The notes beneath the pieces are model-generated. The model made no database searches. It was not told where the DNA came from and saw only the letters and a list, made by a program, of their open reading frames with translations. Position numbers and translations under genes: made by a program. Positions 40,701-49,878 of a stretch of DNA of 64,000 bases are shown piece after piece (position 1 is the stretch's first letter; each line of letters opens with the position of its first letter). Source of the DNA: Chitinophagales bacterium (lineage in GTDB: Bacteria; Bacteroidota; Bacteroidia; Chitinophagales; Saprospiraceae); NCBI GenBank assembly GCA_022360175.1, contig JAKSDI010000019.1, positions 39,088-103,087 on the forward strand, written 5' to 3'.

Positions 40701-43580
40701 ATGAAGCACCTCCTATTTCTTCTTATTTTATGCCTTTCATTAAGCTTATCTGCACAAGATCACCCGCCCTATACCCCTGCTCAGGATAGGCTAGAAAGTT
40801 TCCTCCAAAGGAAAGCACTCGCAGATCAGTCTCTGACTAATGGACTAGCATTCAGGAACGTAGGCCCCACTGTTCAAAGTGGCCGTGTTGTAGACCTTGA
40901 TGTCTGGGAAGAAAACCCCTCTCATTTTTATGTAGCCTATGCTTCTGGAGGCCTCTGGAAAACGGAAGATAATGGTATTTCTTTTTCTCCACTCTTCCAA
41001 CAGGAAGCAGTAATGACGATAGGTGATATTGCCGTAGATTGGGATAACAACACCATATGGCTGGGCAGTGGAGAATCTAATTCCAGCCGTTCTTCCTATG
41101 CCGGAGCAGGTATTTATAAAAGCACAGATGGTGGAAAAAACTGGCAACATCTCGGTTTAGCAGAAACGCATCATATAGGCCGTATTTTGCTCCATCCAGA
41201 TAATCCAGACATAGCCTGGGTAGCGGCGCTAGGACATTTATATTCTGATAATGAAGAAAGAGGTGTCTATAAAACAACAAATGGTGGAAAAACCTGGCAA
41301 CTAGTCCTTCGTCCTGATAATCTTGCTGGTGCAGTTGATTTAATCCTCGACCCCCTCAATAACAATACACTATACGCAGCAAGCTGGTCACGCGACCGCA
41401 AAGCCTGGACTTTCATCGAATCTGGCAGTGGTTCTGCTATTTATAAAAGTACAGATGGCGGTAACTCATGGGTTAAAGTGTCTACAAATCGTTCAAAATT
41501 TCCAACAGGAGAAGGTACAGGGCGTATTGGACTTGCAGCAGGAATAAAAGACGGTAAAACAATACTCTATGCTGCACTCGATAATTATAATAGACGCCCA
41601 AAAGAAGAGGAGGAGGAAAACCAACTCCAAAAAGATGAACTCCGAAATATGAGTAAGGACAATTTTCTGGCACTAAAGGATTGGATGATTGAAGACTACC
41701 TCAAGCGATATCGTTTTCCCCAAAAATACGATCTGAAAAAAATTAAAGCTTTAATTGAAGCGGATGAGATCACTCCTAAAGATCTGGTAGAATATGTTGA
41801 AGATGCTAATAGCCTTCTTTTTGATACGCCGGTAACAGGTCTGGAAATATACAGCTCTGATAATGGAGGCCGCTCCTGGCAAAAGACCCACGATACTTAT
41901 ATTGAAGGAGTATATCATTCTTATGGCTACTACTTTGGTCAAATAAGGGTATCTCCCAATGATTCCAAAAAACTCTATGTAATGGGGGTGCCTATACTAC
42001 GCTCTGATGATGGAGGAAAATCTTGGATAGGTATCAATAATGACAATGTACATGCCGATCATCATGCTTTATGGATCAACCCCCAACATCCCAATCATTT
42101 AATCCTTGGTAATGATGGAGGGGTTAATATTTCCTACGACGATGGAGCCAACTGGATTAAGTGCAATAGTCCTTCAGTAGGCCAGTTTTACACGGTTGCT
42201 GTAGATCATGCCAGCCCGTACAATATCTATGGCGGCCTACAGGATAATGGTGTCTGGATGGGCTCCAATAAGTATGAAGCATCTAATGCATGGCATCAAA
42301 CAGGGCATTATCCTTATAGAATGATTATGGGTGGAGATGGTATGCAGGTAGCAATCGATTCCAGAGATAACAAAACAGTATATACTGGTTATCAATTTGG
42401 TAATTACTATCGAATCAACACTCAGACCAAAAAGAACCATTATATTACTCCCAAACCGGACCTGGGGCAGCGCCCTTATCGCTGGAATTGGCAAGCCCCC
42501 ATCCACCTATCTATCCACAATCAGGATATTCTATATATGGGTGCTAACAAGCTGCTCCGCTCTCTCGATCAGGGAAATCAATTTGAAGAGATATCCGATG
42601 ATCTTACGCAGGGCGGTAAAAAAGGAGATGTTCCCTATGGCACACTGGCCAGTATTCATGAGAGTCCCCTGCAATTTGGTTTGCTCTATACAGGTTCGGA
42701 CGATGGGTTGATACATGTATCAAAAGATGGAGGGCATGAGTGGCATAATATTAGTGCCGGTTTACCCGAAAATCTATGGGTCAGCCGGGTACAAGCTTCT
42801 TCTCATCAAAAAAGCCGGGTATATCTTAGTTTGAATGGATATCGTTGGGATGATTTCACCCCTTATCTCTATCTATCTGAAGATTTTGGAAACAGCTGGC
42901 AGGCAATAGGCAAAGACTTACCTCTGGAGCCCATCAACGTAATCAAAGAAGACCCTGTCAATGAAAATATTCTGTATGTCGGTACAGATCATGCACTGTA
43001 TATTTCCTATGATCGAGGCCTTAGTTTTACCCTGATGAATAAAGATCTGCCGGCAGTAGCAGTGCATGATCTTGTGATACAAAAAGAAGCAAAAGATTTG
43101 GTAGTTGGTACACATGGGCGTTCTATATATGTGGCTAATATTGAAGCCGTACAGCAATTAGATTCTACTCTAATGAATAAAAACCTTCATGCTTTTGAAG
43201 TCAAGCCAGTTAACTACCGCTCCTGGTGGGGTAATCAATCTCCCTGGTGGGGACGCACATTGCCCAATGCCAGTATTTCTGTTTTCACCAAATCTCCTGG
43301 TAAAATTGAAGTCGAGATTAAAACTGCAAAAGGATTACTACTCCATCAGTCTTCTTTTGAAGCTATGCAGGGTTTGAATACTATACTTTATGATTTAAAA
43401 ATTAGTAAGGAAATTCTGGATGAGTATAACAAAGAATTAAATGAGGACTTAAAAGAAGATGATAAGCCCATTCATGTAAAGATTGCCGATGATGGCAATG
43501 CCTATATTTACAAGGGTATATACCATATAGTGCTGAAAAAAAATGGCGAAGAAGTAGAGGTGAAGCTGGAGATGAAGTAA
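40701..43580 (+). CDS. Exported BNR/Asp-box beta-propeller protein (sortilin/VPS10-like)
   Basis: 959 aa, signal peptide MKHLLFLLILCLSLSLSAQ. At least seven Asp-box repeats: WKTEDNGISF, YKSTDGGKNW, YKTTNGGKTW, YKSTDGGNSW, YSSDNGGRSW, RSDDGGKSW, VSKDGGHEW and LSEDFGNSW, forming one or two propellers as in the WD40/YVTN/BNR-like and VPS10 families. LGNDGGVNISYDDGANW and GTHGRSIYVANIEAVQ are usual in this large Bacteroidota group, sometimes annotated as glycosyl hydrolase, but no catalytic residues can be assigned. A charged insertion (KEEEEENQLQKDELRN) lies near residue 300. No T9SS tail is visible, so likely periplasmic or surface-bound by other means. Confidence 0.85.
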   Translation: MKHLLFLLILCLSLSLSAQDHPPYTPAQDRLESFLQRKALADQSLTNGLAFRNVGPTVQSGRVVDLDVWEENPSHFYVAYASGGLWKTEDNGISFSPLFQQEAVMTIGDIAVDWDNNTIWLGSGESNSSRSSYAGAGIYKSTDGGKNWQHLGLAETHHIGRILLHPDNPDIAWVAALGHLYSDNEERGVYKTTNGGKTWQLVLRPDNLAGAVDLILDPLNNNTLYAASWSRDRKAWTFIESGSGSAIYKSTDGGNSWVKVSTNRSKFPTGEGTGRIGLAAGIKDGKTILYAALDNYNRRPKEEEEENQLQKDELRNMSKDNFLALKDWMIEDYLKRYRFPQKYDLKKIKALIEADEITPKDLVEYVEDANSLLFDTPVTGLEIYSSDNGGRSWQKTHDTYIEGVYHSYGYYFGQIRVSPNDSKKLYVMGVPILRSDDGGKSWIGINNDNVHADHHALWINPQHPNHLILGNDGGVNISYDDGANWIKCNSPSVGQFYTVAVDHASPYNIYGGLQDNGVWMGSNKYEASNAWHQTGHYPYRMIMGGDGMQVAIDSRDNKTVYTGYQFGNYYRINTQTKKNHYITPKPDLGQRPYRWNWQAPIHLSIHNQDILYMGANKLLRSLDQGNQFEEISDDLTQGGKKGDVPYGTLASIHESPLQFGLLYTGSDDGLIHVSKDGGHEWHNISAGLPENLWVSRVQASSHQKSRVYLSLNGYRWDDFTPYLYLSEDFGNSWQAIGKDLPLEPINVIKEDPVNENILYVGTDHALYISYDRGLSFTLMNKDLPAVAVHDLVIQKEAKDLVVGTHGRSIYVANIEAVQQLDSTLMNKNLHAFEVKPVNYRSWWGNQSPWWGRTLPNASISVFTKSPGKIEVEIKTAKGLLLHQSSFEAMQGLNTILYDLKISKEILDEYNKELNEDLKEDDKPIHVKIADDGNAYIYKGIYHIVLKKNGEEVEVKLEMK

Positions 43581-43586
43581 AATAAA

Positions 43587-43720
43587 TGGTGATCAGGGAG
43601 TAGCAATAATATCCCTGGTCACCAATCACCTTTCACTAATCACTCCCAATTCCCCTTTACCAATCACATTCCTCCTCTCACCGCCCTCTTCCTTCCCTTC
43701 ACCGATTTTTCAACTCCTAA
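43587..43720. repeat. Hairpin plus degenerate heptamer tract
   Basis: TGGTGATCAGGGA (43587-43599) pairs with TCCCTGGTCACCA (43612-43624), one mismatch, 12-nt loop; it begins 6 bp after the propeller-gene stop and may terminate it. The DNA goes on in 7-bp steps (TCACCAA, TCACCTT, TCACTAA, TCACTCC, CAATTCC, CCTTTAC, CAATCAC) and then becomes a pyrimidine-rich tract to about 43720. Confidence 0.75.
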
Positions 43721-43794
43721 TCCCATCCGAATTCCAGTAATACTCATTTTTTTATTATTTTAGGTTTAGATTATACACCTAAAACGCTCATATT

Positions 43795-46700
43795 ATGAAG
43801 TCCACTCATCTGCGCTGGGCAATCATGCTTGGCATTGCACTGATTGTTCTATTCGGTAGCAGTCTTCAAAGTACCAGTAAAACAGATTTTGCGACAGCGC
43901 ATGCAGAACTATACGTACAAGTTCCGGAAGAATACCTTCAAGCTTGTAGCAATGGAAAAGAAAATCCAATCCTTGTACCGGCTGAAATATATCCACAGGA
44001 TTTTGAAGAACAGCTCGATAGTTTCATTCTTCAGCGTATATATGCTACCCAACTCAACTGGTGCGCAGATAAAAGAATAAGAGATACTGGCCCCTGGATT
44101 GAAGGAGCTTATTATGGTGTACACCCAGCCGTTCGTATCTATTACTCTCCTCGAATGATGTATTGGCTAACAGGCGATCCCAATTACTGGAAAGAAGGGA
44201 AAAAAGCAGGACTGGCAAAACCCAAGAATCCCAGAGAAGGAGAAGTTCCAACAGGCGCTATGATTGTCAAAGAAATGTTTCTTGCTCCTGCTGCTATTTA
44301 TCAGCAAATTCAGGAAATAGCCCAACAATCAGAAGATTGTGATAATCAGATTTCAGACTTGATTAATGATCTTATTTCTAGTTGGACTGTAATGATTAAA
44401 ACAGATGACGAAACCGGACCTAAAGATGGGTGGTATTGGGCAGGGCCATACAGAATGAAGGATGATTTGCCGCTTGACTCTCTAATAATGGCTCAATTGG
44501 ATGACTATAGTAGCCCACCTAATGCTGGTATTGGATTGCCGTGTATTCGCTGTCACGCTTCAGCAGAAAATAGTGACTTTACCTTTAGCTCCTTACGTAA
44601 TATAGAAGGCTTTTATGAAAATGAAAACCTCCTGGATTTCATGACTGATAATTCCTGGCGTACAGAAGAACACATCAACAGTTTGAGGGTCAATTTAAGC
44701 GAGACTTGCCTCAATGATTCTCTTGTACAAGCTTTAATGATGCTGCCTCCTCAGTTGCGACCCTGGTCCGATGATAACATTCCATTATGGGCTCAGTTTC
44801 AACAGCAACACATGCCAGTTATTGATCCTTCTGAAGCATATGTTACCAATGATCGTTTTGATCGGGTAAATCCGATTTTTGCACGTATGTTTCCAAACAT
44901 GCAGATGGTTAAAAAGAAACAGGTGAAAGCATTTCCTAAACAATGGGCAGATCATGTAGTACCAAAGGCTGCCAAGGCACAACCTTATATCACTTCTGAT
45001 AATTGCCTTGGCTGTCATGGCGGATTAGGAGGAGAACCCTATGGAGTTGATATGTTTGTAAAAACAGGCCCCAAATACGGTGATGGCTACAATATTTCAG
45101 AATACGGCGAATGGCGTTGGTCTCCTATGGGACTAGCAGGTAGAGACCCTATATTTTATTCCCAACTAGAAAGTGAAATGGTGTTGCTCCAACAAGATGC
45201 GAAAGAAAAGGGCCTTTTAGTAGGCTCACTTAAAGAAAATATGGAACAGGTGAGTAATACTTGTCTAAGTTGTCACGGAGCCATGGGGCAACGCCAACTG
45301 AAGTTAGATGCCCGTGAGGATAATACGCTGGATTCTATCTTTAGAGTAGAATATGTATACCTGGCTCAAAAACTTAGAAAAGATGATCCTGCACCTCCCT
45401 ACCAACGCTATCATGAATATGGCGAGCTAGCCCGAGAAGGGATTAGCTGTACTATCTGCCACCATATTAATGCTCCTAGCCAGGAACAGGTAAATAGCTG
45501 GAAACCTGAAGGCCCTGGATGGATTACAAGAGGTACTCCCAGGGAACTTGCCTATGTTTTATTCCACAATAATACAGGTAGATATGAGCGAGGGCCAACG
45601 GATGAATTATTTGGCCCATTCGAGGATGTAGCAACCCTGCCAATGGATAATGCATTAGGTATGACTCCTGTATATAATGAGTACATCAAAAACTCACAAA
45701 TGTGCGGTACCTGCCACACCATCAACCTCCCTAATATTGGGATGACTGAAGCAGAATATCCAGTACTCAATGCAGCCGAACAAAATCCTGCACTCAAAAA
45801 CTACAACCATTCCATAGAACAGGCCACCTTCCTTGAATGGCAAAATAGTGCTTTCGCAAAAGCAGGTACTTTCGAAAGCTGTCAGGATTGCCATATGCCT
45901 AACAACTTTGAAACCCTGGATGGAAATATCAAAATAGATAAAGTCACCTCTCGTATAGCTACCGTACAAACAACCGGAATGCCTGAAGTGGAGCATGAAG
46001 CACCCGAAGCTGATATTCATGTACCACTTAGAGATGATTACAAGCGCCATGAATTGGTGGGCCTCAATGTCTTTTTATTGGAAATGTTTGATCAATTTCC
46101 TGATATCCTCGGAGTTGCGGAGAAAGATTACATGACCTCTGCTACTACTGGAAATGCCCTCGCTATCGAAAATATGGTTCGCCAGGCCAGAGAAGAAACA
46201 GTAGATGTAGAAGTAGATGTGAAAAGTCTCAAGGGTAATCAGCTGACAGTAGAAGTAACTGTTTCTAATAAAACGGGCCATCGTTATCCTAGTGGCGTAG
46301 GTTTCCGTCGCGGCTTCTTAGAACTGCTAGTAATGGATGGAAATAAAACAGTATGGGGTTCGGGTCGTACCAATGGTGCAGGAGTGATAGTAGACCAAAA
46401 TGGCAAGCCTCTACCCACAGAGTTTTTGCCTAATGCTAAAACTTATCAAAAACACCATCAACTTATTACACGTCAAAATCAGGTACAAATTTATGAAGAG
46501 CTCAATCAAAACAAAGATCGTGAATTCACAACCAGTTTTGTACATCGTGTCTATGATATAAAAGACAATCGTTTACTTCCTAGAGGGTGGCGCACTTCCA
46601 GTACTTTCAAGCCACAAGGAGAGGTCATTTATCAATTTATGGAAGCCACTGACCCTAAAGGTACAGGAAATGATCCCGACTATATGGATCAGGGGCCTGG

Positions 46701-46965
46701 ATTTAAGGGGCAGGATCAAATTACCTATCAAATTACACTACCCAGGGGTACTAATTTGAAAAATCTGAAAGTAAGAGCTACTATGTATAATCAGTCGATT
46801 CCTCCGTTCTGGTTGCATCAACGATTTAAATTAGCTCCTAATCAACCGGCTACTCAACGGCTGTATTACATCACCAGCCATCTTAATCTGGAAGGAACTC
46901 CCATGGAAGACTGGAAATTAGCCCTGGATTGGGATGAGGAAAAAGTACAAATGGGAAATAAATAA
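43795..46965 (+). CDS. Large exported multihaem cytochrome c (six CxxCH)
   Basis: 1056 aa with an N-terminal signal or anchor (WAIMLGIALIVLFGSSLQS). Six covalent haem sites: CIRCH (about residue 250), CLGCH (404), CLSCH (490), CTICH (552), CGTCH (637) and CQDCH (697), the last followed by MPNNFETLDG as in cytochrome c554/NapC-associated folds. The 350-residue C-terminal part (VEVDVKSLKGNQLTVEVTVS, NKTGHRYPSGVGFRRGFLEL) is haem-free and beta-rich. It should act in periplasmic or outer-surface electron transfer; partner and acceptor are unknown, and no CymA- or porin-like gene is adjacent. Separate transcription from its neighbours is likely. Confidence 0.88.
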   Translation: MKSTHLRWAIMLGIALIVLFGSSLQSTSKTDFATAHAELYVQVPEEYLQACSNGKENPILVPAEIYPQDFEEQLDSFILQRIYATQLNWCADKRIRDTGPWIEGAYYGVHPAVRIYYSPRMMYWLTGDPNYWKEGKKAGLAKPKNPREGEVPTGAMIVKEMFLAPAAIYQQIQEIAQQSEDCDNQISDLINDLISSWTVMIKTDDETGPKDGWYWAGPYRMKDDLPLDSLIMAQLDDYSSPPNAGIGLPCIRCHASAENSDFTFSSLRNIEGFYENENLLDFMTDNSWRTEEHINSLRVNLSETCLNDSLVQALMMLPPQLRPWSDDNIPLWAQFQQQHMPVIDPSEAYVTNDRFDRVNPIFARMFPNMQMVKKKQVKAFPKQWADHVVPKAAKAQPYITSDNCLGCHGGLGGEPYGVDMFVKTGPKYGDGYNISEYGEWRWSPMGLAGRDPIFYSQLESEMVLLQQDAKEKGLLVGSLKENMEQVSNTCLSCHGAMGQRQLKLDAREDNTLDSIFRVEYVYLAQKLRKDDPAPPYQRYHEYGELAREGISCTICHHINAPSQEQVNSWKPEGPGWITRGTPRELAYVLFHNNTGRYERGPTDELFGPFEDVATLPMDNALGMTPVYNEYIKNSQMCGTCHTINLPNIGMTEAEYPVLNAAEQNPALKNYNHSIEQATFLEWQNSAFAKAGTFESCQDCHMPNNFETLDGNIKIDKVTSRIATVQTTGMPEVEHEAPEADIHVPLRDDYKRHELVGLNVFLLEMFDQFPDILGVAEKDYMTSATTGNALAIENMVRQAREETVDVEVDVKSLKGNQLTVEVTVSNKTGHRYPSGVGFRRGFLELLVMDGNKTVWGSGRTNGAGVIVDQNGKPLPTEFLPNAKTYQKHHQLITRQNQVQIYEELNQNKDREFTTSFVHRVYDIKDNRLLPRGWRTSSTFKPQGEVIYQFMEATDPKGTGNDPDYMDQGPGFKGQDQITYQITLPRGTNLKNLKVRATMYNQSIPPFWLHQRFKLAPNQPATQRLYYITSHLNLEGTPMEDWKLALDWDEEKVQMGNK

Positions 46966-47040
46966 AATAGCGAGAAGCAATTATTAAAATCCAAAAATAG
47001 CCACAGATTTTTAGATATAGGCGCTGGTATATTTACCGGT

Positions 47041-47101
47041 CCACAAATTACACTTATTGCACTAATTCTCAAGATTTTCGTGTAATAAGTGTAATCTGTG
47101 G
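47041..47101. repeat. Long hairpin of the CCACAGATTACAC type
   Basis: CCACAAATTACACTTATTGC plus AC (47041-47062) is inverse to the 22 nt at 47080-47101 with two mismatches; loop 17 nt. An isolated CCACAGATT also occurs at 47001. It stands between the cytochrome gene and the convergent FG-GAP gene and may terminate both. Remaining sequence of the 280-bp interval shows nothing else. Confidence 0.88.
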
Positions 47102-47245
47102 ATCTTCTCTAAATCGTTTTTCTTAGAGTATTTTTTCCGATTAACCTTACCGAGCATAGCCGCTAATTGTTAGCAAACTATTTAATCACAACAATTGCAT
47201 TCCCGCCCATAAATAGCATTATAATCATTGAAATGGAAAATAGAT

Positions 47246-48682
47246 TTATGCTGAAACAAAAATCGTTTTCTTGATACCATTCAATTCAAAGAAATACATT
47301 CCGCTTGAAATCTTACTTCCTGATACATCAATCCTGTATTTTGTTTCTCCAGCTCTTTTGGGAAATAATGATGCTACACTTTTTCCTGAAACATCAAATA
47401 GAACAATTGAATCTGGCATTTCTGTCTTTGTCTCCACAAAAAAATAAGTGCTTACAGGATTAGGATAAACTAGAATTTCATCTTCTCTTTTTTTTTCATC
47501 CACGCTGGATGATACTTCTCGAACTAACAACAAATCTTTGCGATTGCTTGCACTCTGAAAACGATCACATATATATAAATCGCGGAAACCGTCGCCATTC
47601 AAATCTTCAGCAATTACTCCAAGAGCATCATAAACGTAATTATTACCCAATACGTCCTGGGTAACATTTGAAAAACTCCCCATCCCATCATTTCCATATA
47701 TTTTTATTGGTGCCCCAAAAACATTAGCTACAACTATATCCAGGTCGCCGTCCAAATCCACATCTTCAAAAATAGCATCAATAGTATGATCATTATCAGA
47801 AGGTAATTGATCTTGAGTCATATCTGAAAATGTCCCACTCCCATCATTAATGAATAAACGGTTTTGCCGGTCTCTACCAGGAATGAATTCAACATTAGAC
47901 AAGAAGATATCAAGGTCACCATCACCATCGGCATCTCCAAAAGTCACCTTTCGGGTTTCAAGGCTAAGGCCTGTTGGTAATCGCTCATTAGTCTCATTTG
48001 TGAAATGCCCCGAGCCATCATTGATGTGAAGAATGTTTCCGTTTTCATTTCCTTCAAATAAATCGAGATCTCCGTCGCCATCGACATCTGCAAAAGCCAA
48101 ATCCTGAGTTGTTTTATTGAGCTGCTCCACTCTATTGTTTTCTTCTGAAAAAGTACCATCATGATTATTGATGAATACGCCTGTCCCCCCATTGTTTCCA
48201 AAAAAGACATCTGGCCATCCATCATCATTAATATCGACAGTAGTAACCGCATTAGCTTCTGTATCCGTAAACTGAAAACTGGACTCAACAAAGCCCCCCA
48301 GTCCATTCCCCAGATAATATTCATGAACATCCGACTCGCCATTTACATAATCATCTTCACTACAAAAAATCAAATCGAGCTTGCCATCTCCATCATAATC
48401 TGCAATAGCCACATCTTCGCTATCCTGAAAAGCGGAAGTTAAGTTGGGAGGGGTACCATCTGTAAAAACACCATTTCCATCATTGATTAAGACAGTGTTT
48501 GCAGGCCCTTCATTGGCAAGTACAATATCCAGGTCGCCGTCGTTATCTATATCAGCAGCCTGTACGTCCATGCTTGGTTTCTTAGCTCCCGAATTTGGTA
48601 AATTATCACTTGCATCAAAATAAATCTGAGCAGGCATAAATACTGGTAAAAACAAAAAAATTAGTCCGGTGATTTTTTTCAT
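47246..48682 (-). CDS. T9SS-exported FG-GAP/VCBS repeat protein
   Basis: 478 aa. Signal peptide MKKITGLIFLFLPVFMPAQ. About seven FG-GAP/VCBS units with Ca-binding DxDxDG loops: AADIDNDGDLDIVLANEGPA, IADYDGDGKLDLIFCSED, TVDINDDGWPDVFFGNNGG, FADVDGDGDLDLFEGNENG, FGDADGDGDLDIFLSNVEF, FEDVDLDGDLDIVVANVFG and AEDLNGDGFRDLYICDRFQ, which would fold as a seven-bladed propeller. C-terminal type-A T9SS domain: ILVYPNPVSTYFFVETK ... ISSGMYFFELNGIKKTIFVS. Probably a secreted adhesion or binding protein. Monocistronic. Confidence 0.92.
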   Translation of the reverse strand: MKKITGLIFLFLPVFMPAQIYFDASDNLPNSGAKKPSMDVQAADIDNDGDLDIVLANEGPANTVLINDGNGVFTDGTPPNLTSAFQDSEDVAIADYDGDGKLDLIFCSEDDYVNGESDVHEYYLGNGLGGFVESSFQFTDTEANAVTTVDINDDGWPDVFFGNNGGTGVFINNHDGTFSEENNRVEQLNKTTQDLAFADVDGDGDLDLFEGNENGNILHINDGSGHFTNETNERLPTGLSLETRKVTFGDADGDGDLDIFLSNVEFIPGRDRQNRLFINDGSGTFSDMTQDQLPSDNDHTIDAIFEDVDLDGDLDIVVANVFGAPIKIYGNDGMGSFSNVTQDVLGNNYVYDALGVIAEDLNGDGFRDLYICDRFQSASNRKDLLLVREVSSSVDEKKREDEILVYPNPVSTYFFVETKTEMPDSIVLFDVSGKSVASLFPKRAGETKYRIDVSGSKISSGMYFFELNGIKKTIFVSA

Positions 48683-48842
48683 AACAGTTAATTTAAGGTA
48701 AAAGTGGCATCAGAAGATGTACGATGCGCTTGTACAGGGTAAATAAAATAAGCTTTGAGCAAGTGAATTAGTAAAAAAACGAACAAAATAGATGATTGTC
48801 TACCCCCTAATAATTATGAAAAAGCCACTGATATAACTCCTC

Positions 48843-49679
48843 TTATGAATAATCCCACTGATCAAGATATGCTTCCACTCCATCTAAGGACAAGTTTCCT
48901 TGCTGGCGCAAAAAACTGGAAGGAGTACGCCTGGCTACTGCTTTAAAATCTTTGAGGAAGTGGCTTTGATCATAATAATTCAGCTCCGTAGCCACATCAC
49001 CTATACTTTCCCATATATTTTCATTGAGTAGCATTAGTGAGGCTTTTTTAACTCGAATCAGGCGAGCATATTGTTTAGGGGTCATGCCAATCTGCGTCTT
49101 AAAAAGCTTTTCAACGTAGCGGCGACTAGCATGTATGTTTGATGTTAATTGCTCTACTCCCAAAGTACCGCTAGAACAATAAATTTGTCGGACAGCAAAA
49201 GCAATGAAAGGATTTTTTTGTTGTAGTGCATCCAATTTTTTCACAAAAAATGCATCCAATAAAGCGCTGATTTCTAATATGTCATCTGTATTGGTAATAT
49301 CTCTCACCAACTGTCGAAATTGCCTTTCGGAAGTTAGCGCTTCTATATCTGTTACGCGGTTTAAAAGATCGGAACAAGGGGTACGAAACAAAAGAAAGGG
49401 CGTCCAGGGATAAAGTTTCACGTAAATAACCCTGTCGCCAGGATTAAGAAGGAGGAAACAGCGTTCACTCAGTTGCCCAAGCAAACCAACTTTTGGAAAA
49501 AACTGAGTGTGCACCCCTACATTCAATTGAATGTTCGACTTCAGCATAATGGCAATTTCAGGATGCCCATCAGGTACCAAATCCAGTACTTCCGGCTGGT
49601 GGCCTGCCTGAATATCCCAATAGCCATGTACATATTCCCTCAAAGCAGGAGTCGTATTCAACCGCCTAAATTGTACCAT
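48843..49679 (-). CDS. AraC-family transcriptional regulator
   Basis: 278 aa. N-terminal sensing domain of the DUF6597 type (LREYVHGYWDIQAG, LVPDGHPEIAIMLKS, VIYVKLYPWTPFLLF). C-terminal double helix-turn-helix: GVEQLTSNIHASRRYVEKLF followed by KTQIGMTPKQYARLIRVKKA and IGDVATELNYYDQSHFLKDF with KAVARRTPSSFLR. It diverges from the PLP enzyme gene at 49879 across 199 bp and could regulate it or itself; no operator was identified. Confidence 0.9.
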   Translation of the reverse strand: MVQFRRLNTTPALREYVHGYWDIQAGHQPEVLDLVPDGHPEIAIMLKSNIQLNVGVHTQFFPKVGLLGQLSERCFLLLNPGDRVIYVKLYPWTPFLLFRTPCSDLLNRVTDIEALTSERQFRQLVRDITNTDDILEISALLDAFFVKKLDALQQKNPFIAFAVRQIYCSSGTLGVEQLTSNIHASRRYVEKLFKTQIGMTPKQYARLIRVKKASLMLLNENIWESIGDVATELNYYDQSHFLKDFKAVARRTPSSFLRQQGNLSLDGVEAYLDQWDYS

Positions 49680-49878
49680 TCCACTTGTTTAAATCAAAAA
49701 TAAAAGAGTGTGGTTCATTAGACAAGCTCCTCAACTTATTTTATTGTGTTTTGCTAATTTGAGCAGCGCCTATATCCCCGCTTTAAAACACTCCAATGAT
49801 AATTTTCCGAGAGGTATGTCTATTTAAAGTAGGCTTGATTATCACCTGATTCTAAAGCTCATTACTTATCTTCGGCCT

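Noticed and set aside
41077..43157. Several minus-strand frames of 60-90 codons inside the BNR propeller gene
   Set aside because: Antisense to a gene with clear Asp-box repeats; no family features.
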